In this document: positions 10,641 to 23,639 of the stretch, piece after piece
How positions within the stretch are numbered: position 1 is the stretch's first letter
Layout of the letters: every line of letters starts with the position of its first letter
DNA from: Sepiola atlantica
Lineage: Eukaryota > Mollusca > Cephalopoda > Sepiida > Sepiolidae
Assembly: GCA_963556195.1 (NCBI GenBank)
Contig: OY744523.1
Location: 78,615,945-78,679,944 of the forward strand
Length of the DNA stretch: 64,000 nt
Direction: 5' to 3'
Translations under genes and position numbers: made by a program
The notes under the pieces: model-generated
Told to the model about the DNA's origin: nothing
Seen by the model: the letters and a program-made list of their open reading frames with translations, nothing else
Databases searched by the model: none

Positions 10641-13600
10641 AGAACTGTTAGCCTGCTGATGTTCTTAAAAAACTCCTACTTTAAAACACCACATACCATT
10701 TGTTATATGAAATAAAGTAATGAAAAAACTGTTAGCGCAGTGATGTTCTTAAAAACTGCTACTTTAAAAAACCACATACCATTTGTTATATGAAATCAAG
10801 TAATAAAACAACTGTTAGCACAGTGACGTTCTTAAAAAACTCCTACTTTAAAACACTACATACCATTTGTTATACGAAATCAAGTAATAAAACAACTGTT
10901 AGCGCAGTGACGTTCTTAAAAAACTCCTACTTTAAAACACCACATACCATTTGTTATACGAAATCAAGTAATAAAACAACTGTTAGCGCAGTGACGTTCT
11001 TAAAAAACTCCTACTTTAAAACACCACATACCATTTGTTATACGAAATCAAGTAATGAAAAAACTTTTAGCACAGTATATTTCTTAAAACACTCCTACTT
11101 TAAAACACCACATACCATTTGTTATATGAAATCAAGTTATAAAAAAACTGTTAGCGCAGTGATTTTCTTAAAAAACGCTTAGTTTAAAAGACCACATACC
11201 ATTTGTTATACGAAATCAAGTAATGAAACAACTGTTAGCATAGTGATGTTATTAAAAAACGCTTAGTTTAAAAGACCACATACCATTTGTTATAGGAAAT
11301 CAAGTAATGAAAAATCTGTTAGCGTGCTGATTTTCTTAAAAAACGCTCACTTTAAAACACTACATACCATTTGTTATATAAAATCAAGTATGGAAAAAAC
11401 TGTTAGCGTAGTGATGTTCTTAAAAAAATCCTACTTTAAAAAACACATCATTTGTTATTTGAAATCAAGTAATAAAACAACTGTTAGCGTAGTGATGTTC
11501 TTAAAAAACTCCTACTTTAAAAAACACATCATTTGTTATATGAAATCAAGTAATGAAACAACTGTTAGCGTAGTGATGTTCTTAAAAACTCCTACTTAAA
11601 AACACCATATTCGATTTGTTATACGAAATCAAGTAATGAAACAACTGTTAGCGTAATGATGTTCTTAATAACTCCTACTTTAAAACACCACATACCATTT
11701 GTTATATGAAATCAAGTAATGAAAAAACTGTTAGCGTAGTGATGTTCTTAAAAACTCCTACTTTAAAACACCACATACCATTTTTTATATAAAATCAAGT
11801 AATGAAACAACTGTTAGCGCAGTGATGTTCTTAAAAACTACTACGTTAAAACACCACATACCATTTGTTATATGAAATCAAGTAATGAAACAACTGTTAG
11901 CGTAGTGATGTTCTAAAAACTCCTACTTTAAAACACCACATACCATTTGTTATATGAAATCAAGTAATGAAACAACTGTTAGCGTTGTGATGTTCTTAAA
12001 AACTCCTACTTTAAAACACCACATACCATTTTTTATATAAAATCAAGTAATGAAACAACTGTTAGCGCAGTGATGTTCTTAAAAACTACTACGTTAAAAC
12101 ACCACATACCATTTGTTATATGAAATCAAGTAATGAAACAACTGTTAGCGTAGTGATGTTCTAAAAACTCCTACTTTAAAACACCACATACCATTTGTTA
12201 TATGAAATCAAGTAATGAAACAACTGTTAGCGTAGTGATGTTCTTAAAAACTCCTACTTTAAAACACCACATACCATTTGTTATATGAAATCAAGTAATG
12301 AAACAACTGTTAGCGTAGTGATGTTCTTAAAAACTACTACGTTAAAACACCACATACCATTTGTTATATGAAATCAAGTAATGAAACAACTGTTAGCGTA
12401 GTGATGTTCTAAAAACTCCTACTTTAAAACACCACATACCATTTGTTATATAAAATCAAGTAATGAAACAACTGTTAGCGCAGTAATGCTCTTACAAACT
12501 CCTACTTTAAAACACCACATACGATTTGTTATATGAAATCAAGTAATAAAACAACTGTTAGCGTAGTGATGTTCTTAAAAACTACTACTTTAAAACACCA
12601 CATACCATTTGTTATATGAAATCAAGTAATAAAATCAACTGTTAGCGTAGTGATGTTCTTAAAAACTACTACTTTAAAAAACCACATGCCATTTGTTATA
12701 TGAAATCAAGTAATAAAACAACTGTTAGCGCAGTGATGCTCTTAAAAACTACTACTTTAAAACACCACATACCATTTGTTATATAAAATCAAGTAATGAA
12801 CCAACTGTAAACGTAGTGATGTTCTTAAAAACTCCTACTTTAAAACACCACATACCATTTGTTATATGAAATCAAGAAATAAAACAACTGTTAGCGTAGT
12901 GATGTTCTTAAAAACTACTACTTTAAAACACCACATACCATTTGTTATATGAAATCAAGAAATAAAACAACTGTTAGCGTAGTGATGTTCTTAAAAACTA
13001 CTACTTTAAAACACCACATACCATTTGTTATATGAAATCAAGTAATAAAACAACTGTTAGCGTAGTGATGTTCTTAAAAACTACTACTTTTAAACACCAC
13101 ATACCATTTGTTATATAAAATCAAGTAATGAAACAACTGTTAGCGCAGTGATGCTCTTAAAAACTACTACTTAAAAACACCACATACCATTTGTTATATG
13201 AAATCAAGTAATAAAACAACTGTTTACGTAGTGATGTTCTTAAAAACTACTACTTTAAAACACCACATACCATTTGTTATACGAAATCAAGTAATAAAAC
13301 AACTGTTAGCGTAGTGATGTTCTTAAAAAACACCTACTTTTAAACACATCCTGTTTGTTACATGAAATCAAGTAATGAAACAACTGTTAGCGTAGTGATG
13401 TTCTTAAAAACTCCCTACTTTAAAACACCACATACCATTTGTTATATGAAATCAAGTAATGAAACAACTGTTAGCGTAGTGATGTTCTAATAAACTACTA
13501 CTTTAAAACACCACATACCATTTGTTATATGAAATCAAGTAATGAAACAACTGTTAGCGTAGTGATGTTCTTATAAACTACTACTTAAAAACACCACATA

Positions 13601-14755
13601 CCATTTGTTATATTAAATCAAGTAATGAAACAACTGTTAGCGTAGTGATGTTCTTAAAAACTCCTACTTTAAAACACCACATACCATTTGTTATATGAAA
13701 TCAAGTAATGAAAAAACTGTTAGCGTAGTGATGTTCTTAAAAACTCCTACTTTTAATCACCACATACCATTTGTTATATGAAATCAAGTAATGAAAAAAC
13801 TGTTAGCGCAGCAGTGTTCTTAAAAACTACTACTTTAAAACACCACATACCATTTGTTATATGAAATCAAGTAATGAAACAACTGTTAGCGTAGTGATGT
13901 TCTTATAAACTACTACTTAAAAACACCACATACCATTTGTTATATTAAATCAAGTAATGAAACAACTGTTAGCGCAGCAGTGTTCTTAAAAACTACTACT
14001 TTAAAACACCACATACCATTTGTTATATGAAATCAAGTAATGAAAAAACTGTTAGCGCAGTGATGTTCTTAAAAACTACTACTTTAAAACACATACCATT
14101 TGTAATATGAAATCAAGTAATGAAAAAACTGTTAGCGTAGTGATTTTCTTAAAAACTACTACTTTAAAACACATAATATTTGTTATATGAAATCAAGTAA
14201 TGAAAAAACTGTTAGCGTAGTGATGTTCTTAAAAACTACTACTGTAAACACCACATACCATTTGTTATATGAAATCAAGTAATGAAACAACCGTTAGCGT
14301 AGTGATGTTCTTAAAAAAACTACTACTGCAAACATAACATTTGTTATATGAAATCAAGTAAAAACTGTTAGCACGGTGAAAAAGATCACATTTGTTATAT
14401 GCAATCAATTAATAAAAAAACTGTTAGTGCGGCGATGTTTTTGAAAACAATACAACTTTAAAAAACATTACATCTGCTATGTGAAATCAAGTAATGAAAA
14501 AACTGTTAGCGTGGTGATGTTCTTTAAAAACTTCTACTTTAAAAACATAATTTTTTTTATATGTAATCAAGTAATTAAAAAAATTGTTAACGCAGTGATA
14601 TTCTTAAAAAAACTCCTACTGTAAAACACCACATACAATTTGTTATATGAAATCAAGTAATGAAAAAACTGTTAGCGTAGTGATGTTCTTAAAAAAACTC
14701 CTACTTTAAAACACCACATACAATTTGTTATATAAAATAAAGTAATGAAAAACTG
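10640..14755. repeat. 83-bp tandem satellite, about 50 copies
   Basis: The repeating unit runs roughly gaaatcaagtaatgaaacaa, ctgttagcgtagtgatgttc, ttaaaaactcctactttaaa, acaccacataccatttgtta and tat, with a period of 82-84 bp. Copies differ by substitutions and 1-2 bp indels, more so at both edges. From about 11810 to 12420 a three-unit higher-order repeat is visible. Open frames at 10790-11182 and 11324-11599 are chance results of the periodicity. The array is interrupted at its right edge by a LINE, and a worn satellite piece (actgttag...tttttaaaagg) resumes at 16838. Confidence 0.95.
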
Positions 14756-16837
14756 CCATTTCTGAGAGACAACAAGCATTCTGTAAATTCGGCCGCCATA
14801 AGTCAGCTACTAATAGACGTAAATTTGTACAGTCAAGAAATAATTGCAAGGCCGTGATAGGTGAAGCGAAGAGAAGATATAATGAGTTAACAAAAAAACG
14901 CATCCAGTCACAGAAACTAGGTACTTGTGATTTCTAGAAAATCTACAATAGTGTAGTGAATAATGGTCAATCAACGATTCCCCCACTATCAAACCACAAT
15001 GATGTCGTTTGCACGGCCACTGATAAGGCTGAACTACTTGCCCAACGCTTCGCTTCTAATTCTACTTTGGACTCAGATAACCACCCCCTCCCCAAATTCC
15101 CTTTGCTGACCGAAGCCACACTTGATAACCTGGTAATCACCCTATCCCAGGTCAGAGACATCATAAAAAATCTTGATACCTCCAAAGCTTGTGGGCCTGA
15201 TCTTATACCTGCAATAGTAATAAAGAAATGCTCTGCTGAACTGGCTCCTGTCGTCTCCAAACTCTACAATAAATGTCTAGCTTAATCTTGCTTACCCGAT
15301 AGCTGGAAAATTGTCTCTGTGATACCAGTTTACAAGAGTTCTGGGAATAGAACCGATCCTCAGAACTACCGCCCAATCAGTCTGCTGCCGATCTTTGCTA
15401 AAATCTTTGAATCCTTAATCAATCTAGCGATAGTACGGCACTTAGTTAATGCTAAACTTCTTTCTGACTGCCAGTATTGATTTAGACAAGCACGATCTAC
15501 TACAGACATCCTAACGGTCATCTCTGAACGCATGTATCATACACTCGACAAGGCAGGAGAAGCTAGGGCAGTGGCGCTTGATATATCCAAGGCCTTCGAC
15601 AAGGTATGGCATAAAGGGTTTCTCCTGAAAATACGCTCATACGGTATTACTGGGTAATTACTAAATATAATTAGATCCTTCCTAGACAAAAGAAAAATCC
15701 AGGTTGTCCTCGATGGCCGTTCATCTAAGCAACATGACATAAATGCTGGTGTACCCCAGGGATCTATCCTTGGACTCTTGTTGTTCCTAATCTATATAAA
15801 CGATCTCTCTGATGACATAGAGGCTGAGATTGGTTTATTTGCTGACGACACCACCCTTTACTCTCGCCATGTTGGCAAAACCGACGCAATCATATCCGAG
15901 GCAATAGCTGAATCTTTAGAAAATAACTCCAGGCTGTAGTGGATTGGGGTCATAAATGGTTGGTAACTTTTAATGCCGCAAAGACAAAGCTCCTTTCCTT
16001 CAATAACTACAAGGAACCTTTTCAACCACCGATTGTCATGGCAAATAACACCCTACCTGAGAGTTCATCATTTAAACTCCTCGGCCTAACCTTCACAGGT
16101 AACATGAATTGGAACAAATACATTGAAGACATTGCCAAGGCTGCCACAAAGAAGGTTGGCTCCCTTTACCGTGCTAGTAAACTCCTCACACCTGACATTA
16201 TCCTGTATCTCTACAAAGCCACCATCCACCCATGCATGGAGTATTGTTGTCACATCTGGGCTGGTGCATCATCTACTAGTCTCTTCCTCCTTGACAAGGT
16301 CCAAAAAAGAGTCGCCAACTTAATAGGTCCCTCACTGTCAATCAAGCTTCAGCCTCTGTCCCATCGCCACAATGTAGCATCCTTGTGCTTGTTTTACAAA
16401 TACTTCAATGGATTATGCTCCGATGAATTGGCTACTCTGGTGCCCCCTCGACGTAAATTCACTAGACTAACTCGACAATCAACTAAATCTCATTCATTCA
16501 CTGTGGAGGTCCCCAGATGTGAGAGAGCTTTCTACTCAAATAGCTTCTTATCTCGTACTGCTGGTCTCTGGAACTCTCTCCCTGCCCCCTGTTTCCCCGA
16601 CGGAACAGACATGCAGAGGTTTAAAACTAATGTAAACAGACATCTTGCTGCGCAGATCCCAATTTCGGTTGACCACCCTTACCTTCTCCCCTTTTCTTTC
16701 CTCAGTAGCCCCTTACGTCTACAGTGGCGGCCTGCCTTGTTTGGGGTGAACTATGTTAAAAAAACTTTTTAAAAAACTATAAACAATTAAGAAAGAACAA
16801 CTATAATCAATTAACAAAGAACAACTATAAAAAGAGC
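14756..16837 (+). pseudogene. jockey/CR1-type LINE reverse transcriptase, 5'-truncated
   Basis: This LINE copy lacks its 5' half (ORF1 and endonuclease) and starts just before the reverse transcriptase. The RT shows [52 protein letters not shown] and the catalytic FADD box at 15838-15849. The C-terminal region at 15939-16772 is the longest open part (HPCMEYCCHIW, AGLWNSLPAPCF). In-frame stops lie at 14935, 15283, 15478 and 15655, and a one-base loss near 15925 shifts the frame. The 3' tail holds repeats of aacaactataa. The bases ACTG flank the insert (14752-14755 and 16838-16841) inside satellite DNA, a likely short target duplication. Related copies lie at 59715 and 62740. Confidence 0.88.
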
Positions 16838-16869
16838 ACTGTTAGAATAGAGTAATCTGTTTTTAAAAG

Positions 16870-18476
16870 GTATTGCATCATATTCTTTTGTATGATGTAA
16901 TGAGTCATTACTATTTCCATAAATACATGATTTTAAAATCTAAGTTTTTTATCATTATCAATTTAGGACGCATTAAAGTGTAGTGAGAGAAGTTTAGAAA
17001 ATGTTTCTTTAAAAAGAAATCCTGATGTTTAGAGTCACAAATTGAGACTATATCTGTCATCCGGTAGGATGCACCATCCCAGCAAAAACAAATGATAAGA
17101 AAGTTCAAAAGAAAATAGAGAGTTGTTCTGAGTATGTAAGTAATATTAACTTATGCTGTAGAAATCAAAACTGAGGTTTTGTAAGACACAGAAAGAAGTA
17201 GCTTCCCACTAAAAACACTGCTTGCGAAGACCATTTGATTAAGCACAGATGTCAGACAAGTTCTTGCAACAAAATGTGTGCATCACAGATGAAACAAGTA
17301 CCAATATTAGTTATGACTGTTTCACACTGTGTAAGCTTGTGTAAGTTTAGTCTTAATTCATTGAAATCATCTTGCAAACCCCAATGAATAAATGTGATCA
17401 AATCTAAGCATAAAGCCTTCTTTTGAATGAATCTACTTTGCTACAATGTACAAAGAGTAAAATAAATATCAAAAGACTCCAGGCAAGAAATTTAATTTAA
17501 TTTCAATCATGAAACATCCACTAGGCCAGATAATTTAGAGTATAATGTCAAAACATGAACTACTGAACTCAATTTTTGCTTCCTGAATCAACAATCAATC
17601 TATGTATTTCTATAGGAAAAACTTAAAATGTATTAGTACTTCATTTTTATGCATGGTTCAATGGGCCTACTTGAACATCACGCAAAACATTTTGACTGAA
17701 AACACAATGACAAAAACTTGTAAACAGTCTGAATGACAAAAGTATGGAAAAATGATGAGGAATAGTCAAGAACAAAGTTTACAGAAGAAGAACATTTATA
17801 TGTGGAACAAGGTGATATTTAATGCTGAAACAGAGATGGGTCATTCACGAAGTGTTGGTTATACAACATGATCAGGGATGTGAGTAGCCGATGGCAAAAC
17901 AGAGATGAAATTGAGATGACTTTCCCAACCGTGGTGGGGGGGGGGGGCATGTGTATAAAACCAAATTGGATGATGATGATGATGTGCGAGTGATAAATAG
18001 TCAAAAGATCTAAAATAATTTGAAAACTGGTTTTGATTAATGAAATACAAATATTGGTAAACAAAAAGTCAAAATTAAAAGAAAGACATTGAGAGCGCTT
18101 GTGGGGAGAGGAAGGAGACAGGAAGTCAGTCTTTGATGAAAAAAAAGTATCCAACTCCCTTACCTGCTTTATGGATAATTTGAAGTCTTAGTTTTCAAGG
18201 CAAAATTAACATTTTCAGTTTTCAAAGAGAACTGTCGTAAGAGGGAAAAGGGAGGCAATGTAAGACAAGACGGGGGGGGGGGGGGAGAAAAAGAGGCAAA
18301 GAGAAAGAAAGAGAATTTACACCCCTGCATGATACACATAATGTTGTATCTAAGGAATGATCAAGAATGAAATGAAGGCATCGTAACTTTTTAACTTGAT
18401 CATTATGTACGAATATCTAAGTAAAATAAACTCAAGTTTATCTCAACTAATATAAGAAATGTCTGATTGCCTAATG
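16870..18476. other. no recognisable gene
   Basis: A+T-rich sequence with poly-G tracts near 17938 and 18273 and a short (GAT)n run near 17970. Scattered frames on the minus strand have no family motif. I see nothing further that I can support. Confidence 0.5.
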
Positions 18477-18966
18477 AACAGCTTCTCAAATGGCGTTCCC
18501 AGGAAGGATGTCAGATGCGCCCCAAGATAATGGAAGATTTATTTCAATTAATATTTACATGTGTAAACAAAAAGTATAATTTTCAGATATTTTAGAAACA
18601 CCAAATAGGTGTTTTCTAACTCAGAGATATCATGGCTAGACATTTAACATTTGGTTAATCCTTTCCCTTTCCTTGGGAATTTAAAGCAGTCCCTAACCCT
18701 AACCCTGCCCCACCCCCTCTCTTTCTATCCCAAGTTCTTGTTCAAGACACTCCATAAATAATCCATATTCGTCGTTTATTTTACTCTTTTTATATTTGAA
18801 CAAAAAGTGAACCACTCATACGATGGAGAGATTTTTATGTAATAAATGTACCCATGATGGACTTGATTCTCATACTGAAACTATGTTATATTTAAATAAA
18901 TGATGCACCGCAAAATTTTGGTAAGTTCATAGGTGCGCCCTAGTCTAACAAGTTTGAGAAGCTCTG
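18477..18966. mobile_element. hAT-type MITE with 8-bp duplication
   Basis: The two ends are short inverted repeats that share GCTTCTCAAA, the kind of terminus seen in hAT elements (CAGNGCTTCTCAAAC). The inner TGCGCCC blocks are also inverted. The 8-mer GCCTAATG lies directly outside both ends (18469-18476 and 18967-18974), which is the hAT duplication length. The 490-bp body has no coding capacity, so a partner transposase must have moved it. A short telomere-like motif (ccctaaccctaaccctg) lies inside at about 18692. Confidence 0.8.
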
Positions 18967-18974
18967 GCCTAATG

Positions 18975-20780
18975 GATACTATCATGGCCTCTGGAATCTG
19001 CTTCGCTGAATTCAAATTTTATCGCATCTTGTGTCGTCATTTACAAATTAATACGATTGAGAAAAGTATGGACCCTCAATTTCCTCTGAGCTATGAGTAA
19101 AATAGCAATCCGTGTTCAACTAGTCATACACAATGAATGGTTTCCAGTAAATAACCCAGAGGAGGTTTGGTTTGCTGTAAAACAGACAAACCAGAACGAA
19201 ACTATTAAAAGATGGAGATAAACTTTGGTTAATAGCTCTAGATATCGGTTTCCTTTGTACATCTACGACTAATTAACAAAATCTATCATGCACTTTCTTT
19301 AACGATAATTTAAAACTATAAAACAATCATTGGAATATGTGATATTTATTATCATTATCATTATTTCATATTTTTTTATTTCATTTTATTAGCTAATATT
19401 GATAGAATTGTACAACTAGTACTGTCAATAATGATGGTAAAAGCTTTAAATTTATTTAATTTGGGAAATCTAACATTAGTTCGCTATATATATATAGCAT
19501 TAGATAAAATGAAAGAATAAAATAAGGTGCAAATCAAATTTAATTACAATTCAAAGTTCAAGCAAAGTAATTGAAAGTCCTTAACCCATGGGTTTTCAAA
19601 GAAAATTCTTCTCGTCAGAGAATCATTACTGCAGTGGAATTACAGCTAGTAAATAAAACTGTACTTTGAAAACATAAAAATAAAAATATAAAAATATAAT
19701 AATAATAAACAAAATTAATAATAAAATTAATAATAAAAATAAATATATGTAACAGAAATTGTATCGGCCAAACACATATATTTAAGTTGACATACCCCAT
19801 CAAGGTACGGCTAGAAATAATATTGATTAAAGTAGAATCAGGAGTCAAAACATCTACGTCAAACATCAGATGTATTTTCACAAGTTTCGTTCAGAAGTTT
19901 TTCAAAAATAAGGCAGTCCAAATGGTGGAAATTAAATCCCAAAGTAAGCCGAAATGTTACAATTCCATGTGCGATATTCAAGACATGTATTACATGTAAG
20001 CGAAACAATGATTAGGGGATCATGTTATATGGGATAAAATTTAAAATACAACTCACTAGATGCAAGCGCTGCTGTTTTCAGCCATTATTTTCTTCCGGAT
20101 CCGATGAAGTTACGCCAATGAAAAATAATATTCGAAGGTAATCCTCTATGACACAAGCTCCGGCTAGCCCTGCAGACAGCATGACAAATCCAGAAAACAC
20201 GGCCTCCTCGGTAAGCCAGGCGCGCAAAAGTGGTTGAATGTCTGCGAAGTCAAACAGTATCCAGTATATTGAGCCTCATTTTTATCCGGATGTTCGCTAA
20301 TTAAAGATATTAGTTGCCTCCTATATATTTCGTTGTATTAACCTTATATATATATATATATATATATTAAACTCAAAGAAAGAGGCAAAAGGCCTTCAAA
20401 AAAACCATGTGTTAGATGCAGATATTTTTATTAAAATCAAAATAAAAAAATAAAAACAATATATTTTTCCTCTTCTTCATCCTGACTTTTTTATCTAATA
20501 ATTTCGCTTGATATAATAAGCCTCGTCAGAGCTTTAGACAAATAAAAGGTATTAACCTTATTTTTTTCGTAAGATTTATTTACTTTCATTAATTTACATG
20601 ACTGAAATGTAAAAAGGATTTTGTGTCGTTTTTTTAAAGGAAAGATTCTAACAAACAAAGGTGAGTTGTAGGATGGATGTGACCAAGTCTCATTCTAACG
20701 TTTAATAACAACTTTATTCAGTCGTCTTCGTTAGTACGTGAACAAAAAGGAAAAGAGGTTAGTATGTCCATAAGTATGGA
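18975..20780. other. no recognisable gene
   Basis: A+T-rich sequence with an A/T-only stretch around 19670-19750, a ctatatatatatag palindrome near 19485 and a TA run at 20345-20367. A GC-richer patch at 20100-20250 contains a short open stretch ending in a GTAAG-like donor, which is not enough to call an exon. Confidence 0.45.
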
Positions 20781-20811
20781 CGAAGACAAAAGTAAAGGAA
20801 GTCCATTACTA

Positions 20812-21230
20812 TAATTTCCCATATGTAAGGAAGAGAGACTTGTTCATAATATGGAATGTGTGTACACCGGTTACAGTGTCAGGATGCGTCCATGTGTGTA
20901 TGTAAGTATGTGTGTGTGTTATATTAATTACACGTGTATGATGAGACAGTAGCCATTTTGGATCCTTGTCTTCTTGTTGAAACCGAACCTAGGGCCAAGA
21001 TGTCTGTTGCGTCCCCAGAGAGGGGTGACGTGTGTTTTGGCAGTGCCAAAGAAGGAAAGAGAGAGAGTGGTGTATTGTGCTCAAGTGTTTATATAGTTAT
21101 GCTAGCCCTCCAAGATTCGCCTAAGAGAAGGCCACTGATTAGTCAAACAAAGGAGGAAGTAGATTGCTTGAACCAATCGGCGGGCAGCTAAGAAGTCACT
21201 GATATTCAAACAATATGGCGGCTGTGTGCT
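20812..21230 (+). repeat. LTR-like dispersed repeat, copy A
   Basis: Shares long stretches in the same orientation with 34145-34720: cagtgtcagga-gcgtccatg, ttggcagtgccaaagaagg, gtttatatagttatgctagc and cggcggg/agcgggcagctaagaag. The tatatag box followed by a conserved downstream block resembles an LTR promoter, but no TG...CA ends or target duplication were found. The repeat is therefore left unclassified. Confidence 0.7.
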
Positions 21231-21299
21231 GGCTTGTAGCTTGTCTCTACAAAGTAACTCTATTGGTGAATACAGATTTACTTCCCTTTTTTTCTTAAG

Positions 21300-22824
21300 A
21301 TGGTGTCATTTTAAAAATTATTCCAGTTGGATAAAATAATTTCTCAAATGAATGAAATGCAATTATATTGGAAAAATAGTCATTGCAATATTAAACTGAT
21401 CATGAAAAATACTCCATCTACTTCTCAATGCCGGATTTACAACACAAACATCTGTTCATATGTAGTAAAGTCAGTTTGTTTCGCGAATTGTTGTCATCAA
21501 TCGTCCTACAAAATCGATGTTTGATTCTGGTTGATGTACAACGTTGAAACATTTTCTTTTTTTATGCAGATGAAACAAAGAGTCAATGAAAAAGGTGGTG
21601 TTTAATACTCTAGTTTACTCTAATTATTCAACAATTTATGAAGATTTTTCTTCTTTTTTTTATACTTACGGGAGGGGTTCAGTCAACTATGTCATCTAAA
21701 ATGAACACTGAAGAGCGGTGTTTACCGGAATAAATCCACTCTTAACCTACAACGGGGTGCCTTTTTAATTAGTTATCCACTGTAAAAATGCTACTTAGAA
21801 ACAAAATGTTTAGACAATTTTTGAAAATAATTACGTGTCATGGTAAAAAATATAGTGTTCACCAAAATTTTGGAAAACTATTCAGTAGTTTTTTTATTAT
21901 TAGTTACGAAATTCTTTTTTTTTATGCGAATAAGTCGATGACATCCATGACGTTATTAAAAAAAACAAAAAAATCAAGGGCATTTTCCTACTCATTTTCT
22001 TCTCAATATTTTATTTGACTGTACAGAATAAATTTAGCTGTTTATGAAATGGAAAAATAATCCAAAAAATACTATTTTATCTCGCCAGAGGTCGTGATTA
22101 TCAAGATTTCAAATTCAGCAATTTATAGACAAAAACAAGCAAATAGATGAAAAAATAAAAGAAGAATTTATTAAAGAATTTTTTTTCTCAATTTATTAAA
22201 CGCAAAGTGTGTGAAAAACGTTTGTTTGGACTTATGGGAGTTTTATTCATTTTATTTTTTTAACGCATACTGTTTTGAACGTCTTCTCATGACCGTATTT
22301 TAGGCTTTATTTTTTTATATAAGTACACAGAAGAGGCTACTTTTTTGTAAGGGTATTGGCCGTTTCATTTGAAGATGCCCTCACCTTCTGGCCATGTCTT
22401 TGCCACCCACCATTTGAGCACCGCCAGAAAGGATGCTCAAACCGAACCCCGACCACACCCGTTTGCCCATGAAACAGAAACTGCGAACGAGCGGGACTCA
22501 AATGTCTAACCTCTACGGGTTGTGCCTTGCTGTTTTCACACAACCTCCATCTCCCCAAAACAAAGTTCCAAACATTACTCTTTACTTTGCCAAGAAAACC
22601 CCATCACAATTTGCAAAGAAAAAATAAAATTTATCCTCTTCTGTGCACTCATAAAAATACGGTCATAACAAGGAGGGCAAAAAAAAAATTAATTAAAAAC
22701 GGATTGCGGAAAATAAATAAATAAAACTTCCGGGCAAGAAAAAAAAAAATTCAAAACAAACTTTAAATTAGAAAAAAGGAAAAAAACTTTTCCAATTATC
22801 GCCCTTTAAATTGGAAAAACAATG
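21300..22824. other. no recognisable gene
   Basis: A+T-rich sequence with many T and A runs. A GC-richer island at 22370-22560 has short frames on both strands but no recognisable motif. Confidence 0.45.
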
Positions 22825-23561
22825 TGGCAGATGGGAAGGACATGGAGGACCGCTGGCTTCCGGTGGAAAAAGCTTGAAGAAAGTGTGTACGGATGCCTGA
22901 AAGTGATACAACAATTTTTTTTTATTATTATTCATATTAATTTCAGACTTTTCTTTTTTCATATTAATTTCAGACTTTTCTTTCATCATATTCTAATAAT
23001 TAACATAATATAGACTATTTGAAAATTAATTTATTTGATTGTTTTCAAAACTTAAAAAATATTTTCATTGAAGAAAAACAAAATAGAATAATCTTCTTTT
23101 TTTTTCAAGAAATAACGTTTTTGAGCAACAGAATTTGTTTTTTTTTATTTAATGTTTTTTGGGAAATATTTAGTGAAAATAATGTTTTTTGAGAGGGTTA
23201 GGGGTTAGGGGTTAGGGTTTAGGGTTAGGATTTAGGGGTTAGGGCATTTCCATTTCTAAGAAAAAAGTTTGATTCCGGAAGTTACTCCATTTCCAAGAAA
23301 AAAGATTTTCACTATTATATTAAAAAAAAAATGTTTTGAAAACAATCAAATAAAAACAAATAAATTATTTTTCAAATAGTCTGTATTATTTTAATTATTA
23401 GATTATGATGAAAGAAAAGTCTGAAATTAATATGACAAAAAGAAAAGTCTTAAATTAATATGAATAAAAAAATTGTTGTATCACTTTCAGGCATCCGTAC
23501 ACACTTTCTTCAAGCTTTTTCACCGGAAGCCAGCGGTCCTCCATGTCCTTCCCATCTGCCA
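22825..23561. repeat. foldback element with telomere-like centre
   Basis: The arm 22825-23052 (tggcagatgggaaggacatg ... gattgttttcaaaac) returns in reverse complement at 23333-23561. Similarity is high and there are small indels, one of them in the ttcatattaatttcagactt tandem pair. The 280-bp centre is different in sequence and contains the telomere-like block at 23190-23250. No coding capacity is seen. Confidence 0.9.
23190..23250 (+). repeat. interstitial telomere-like repeat (TTAGGG type)
   Basis: Irregular run of ggttaggg, ggttagggtttaggg and gatttaggggttaggg, about eight degenerate units. TTAGGG is the usual metazoan telomere repeat; here it is internal and impure. Confidence 0.85.
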
Positions 23562-23639
23562 ACAATGTCTTTCTACTCAAATAATGCTTCCATTGATAAA
23601 ATTGAATTTTGTAAAAAAAGAAAGAAAAAAAAATACCGA

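Noticed and set aside
10790..11599. 130- and 91-codon frames in the 83-bp satellite
   Set aside because: They follow local units that happen to be 84 bp (a multiple of three) and stop where unit length changes.
10640..14755. CRISPR-like array
   Set aside because: Whole units repeat with no unique spacers between conserved repeats, and the genome is eukaryotic.
20149..20211. possible first coding exon (ATG, 21 codons, then GTAAGC)
   Set aside because: Too short, no promoter or acceptor partner, and no recognisable protein. It is only a GC-richer patch in a repeat-dense area.
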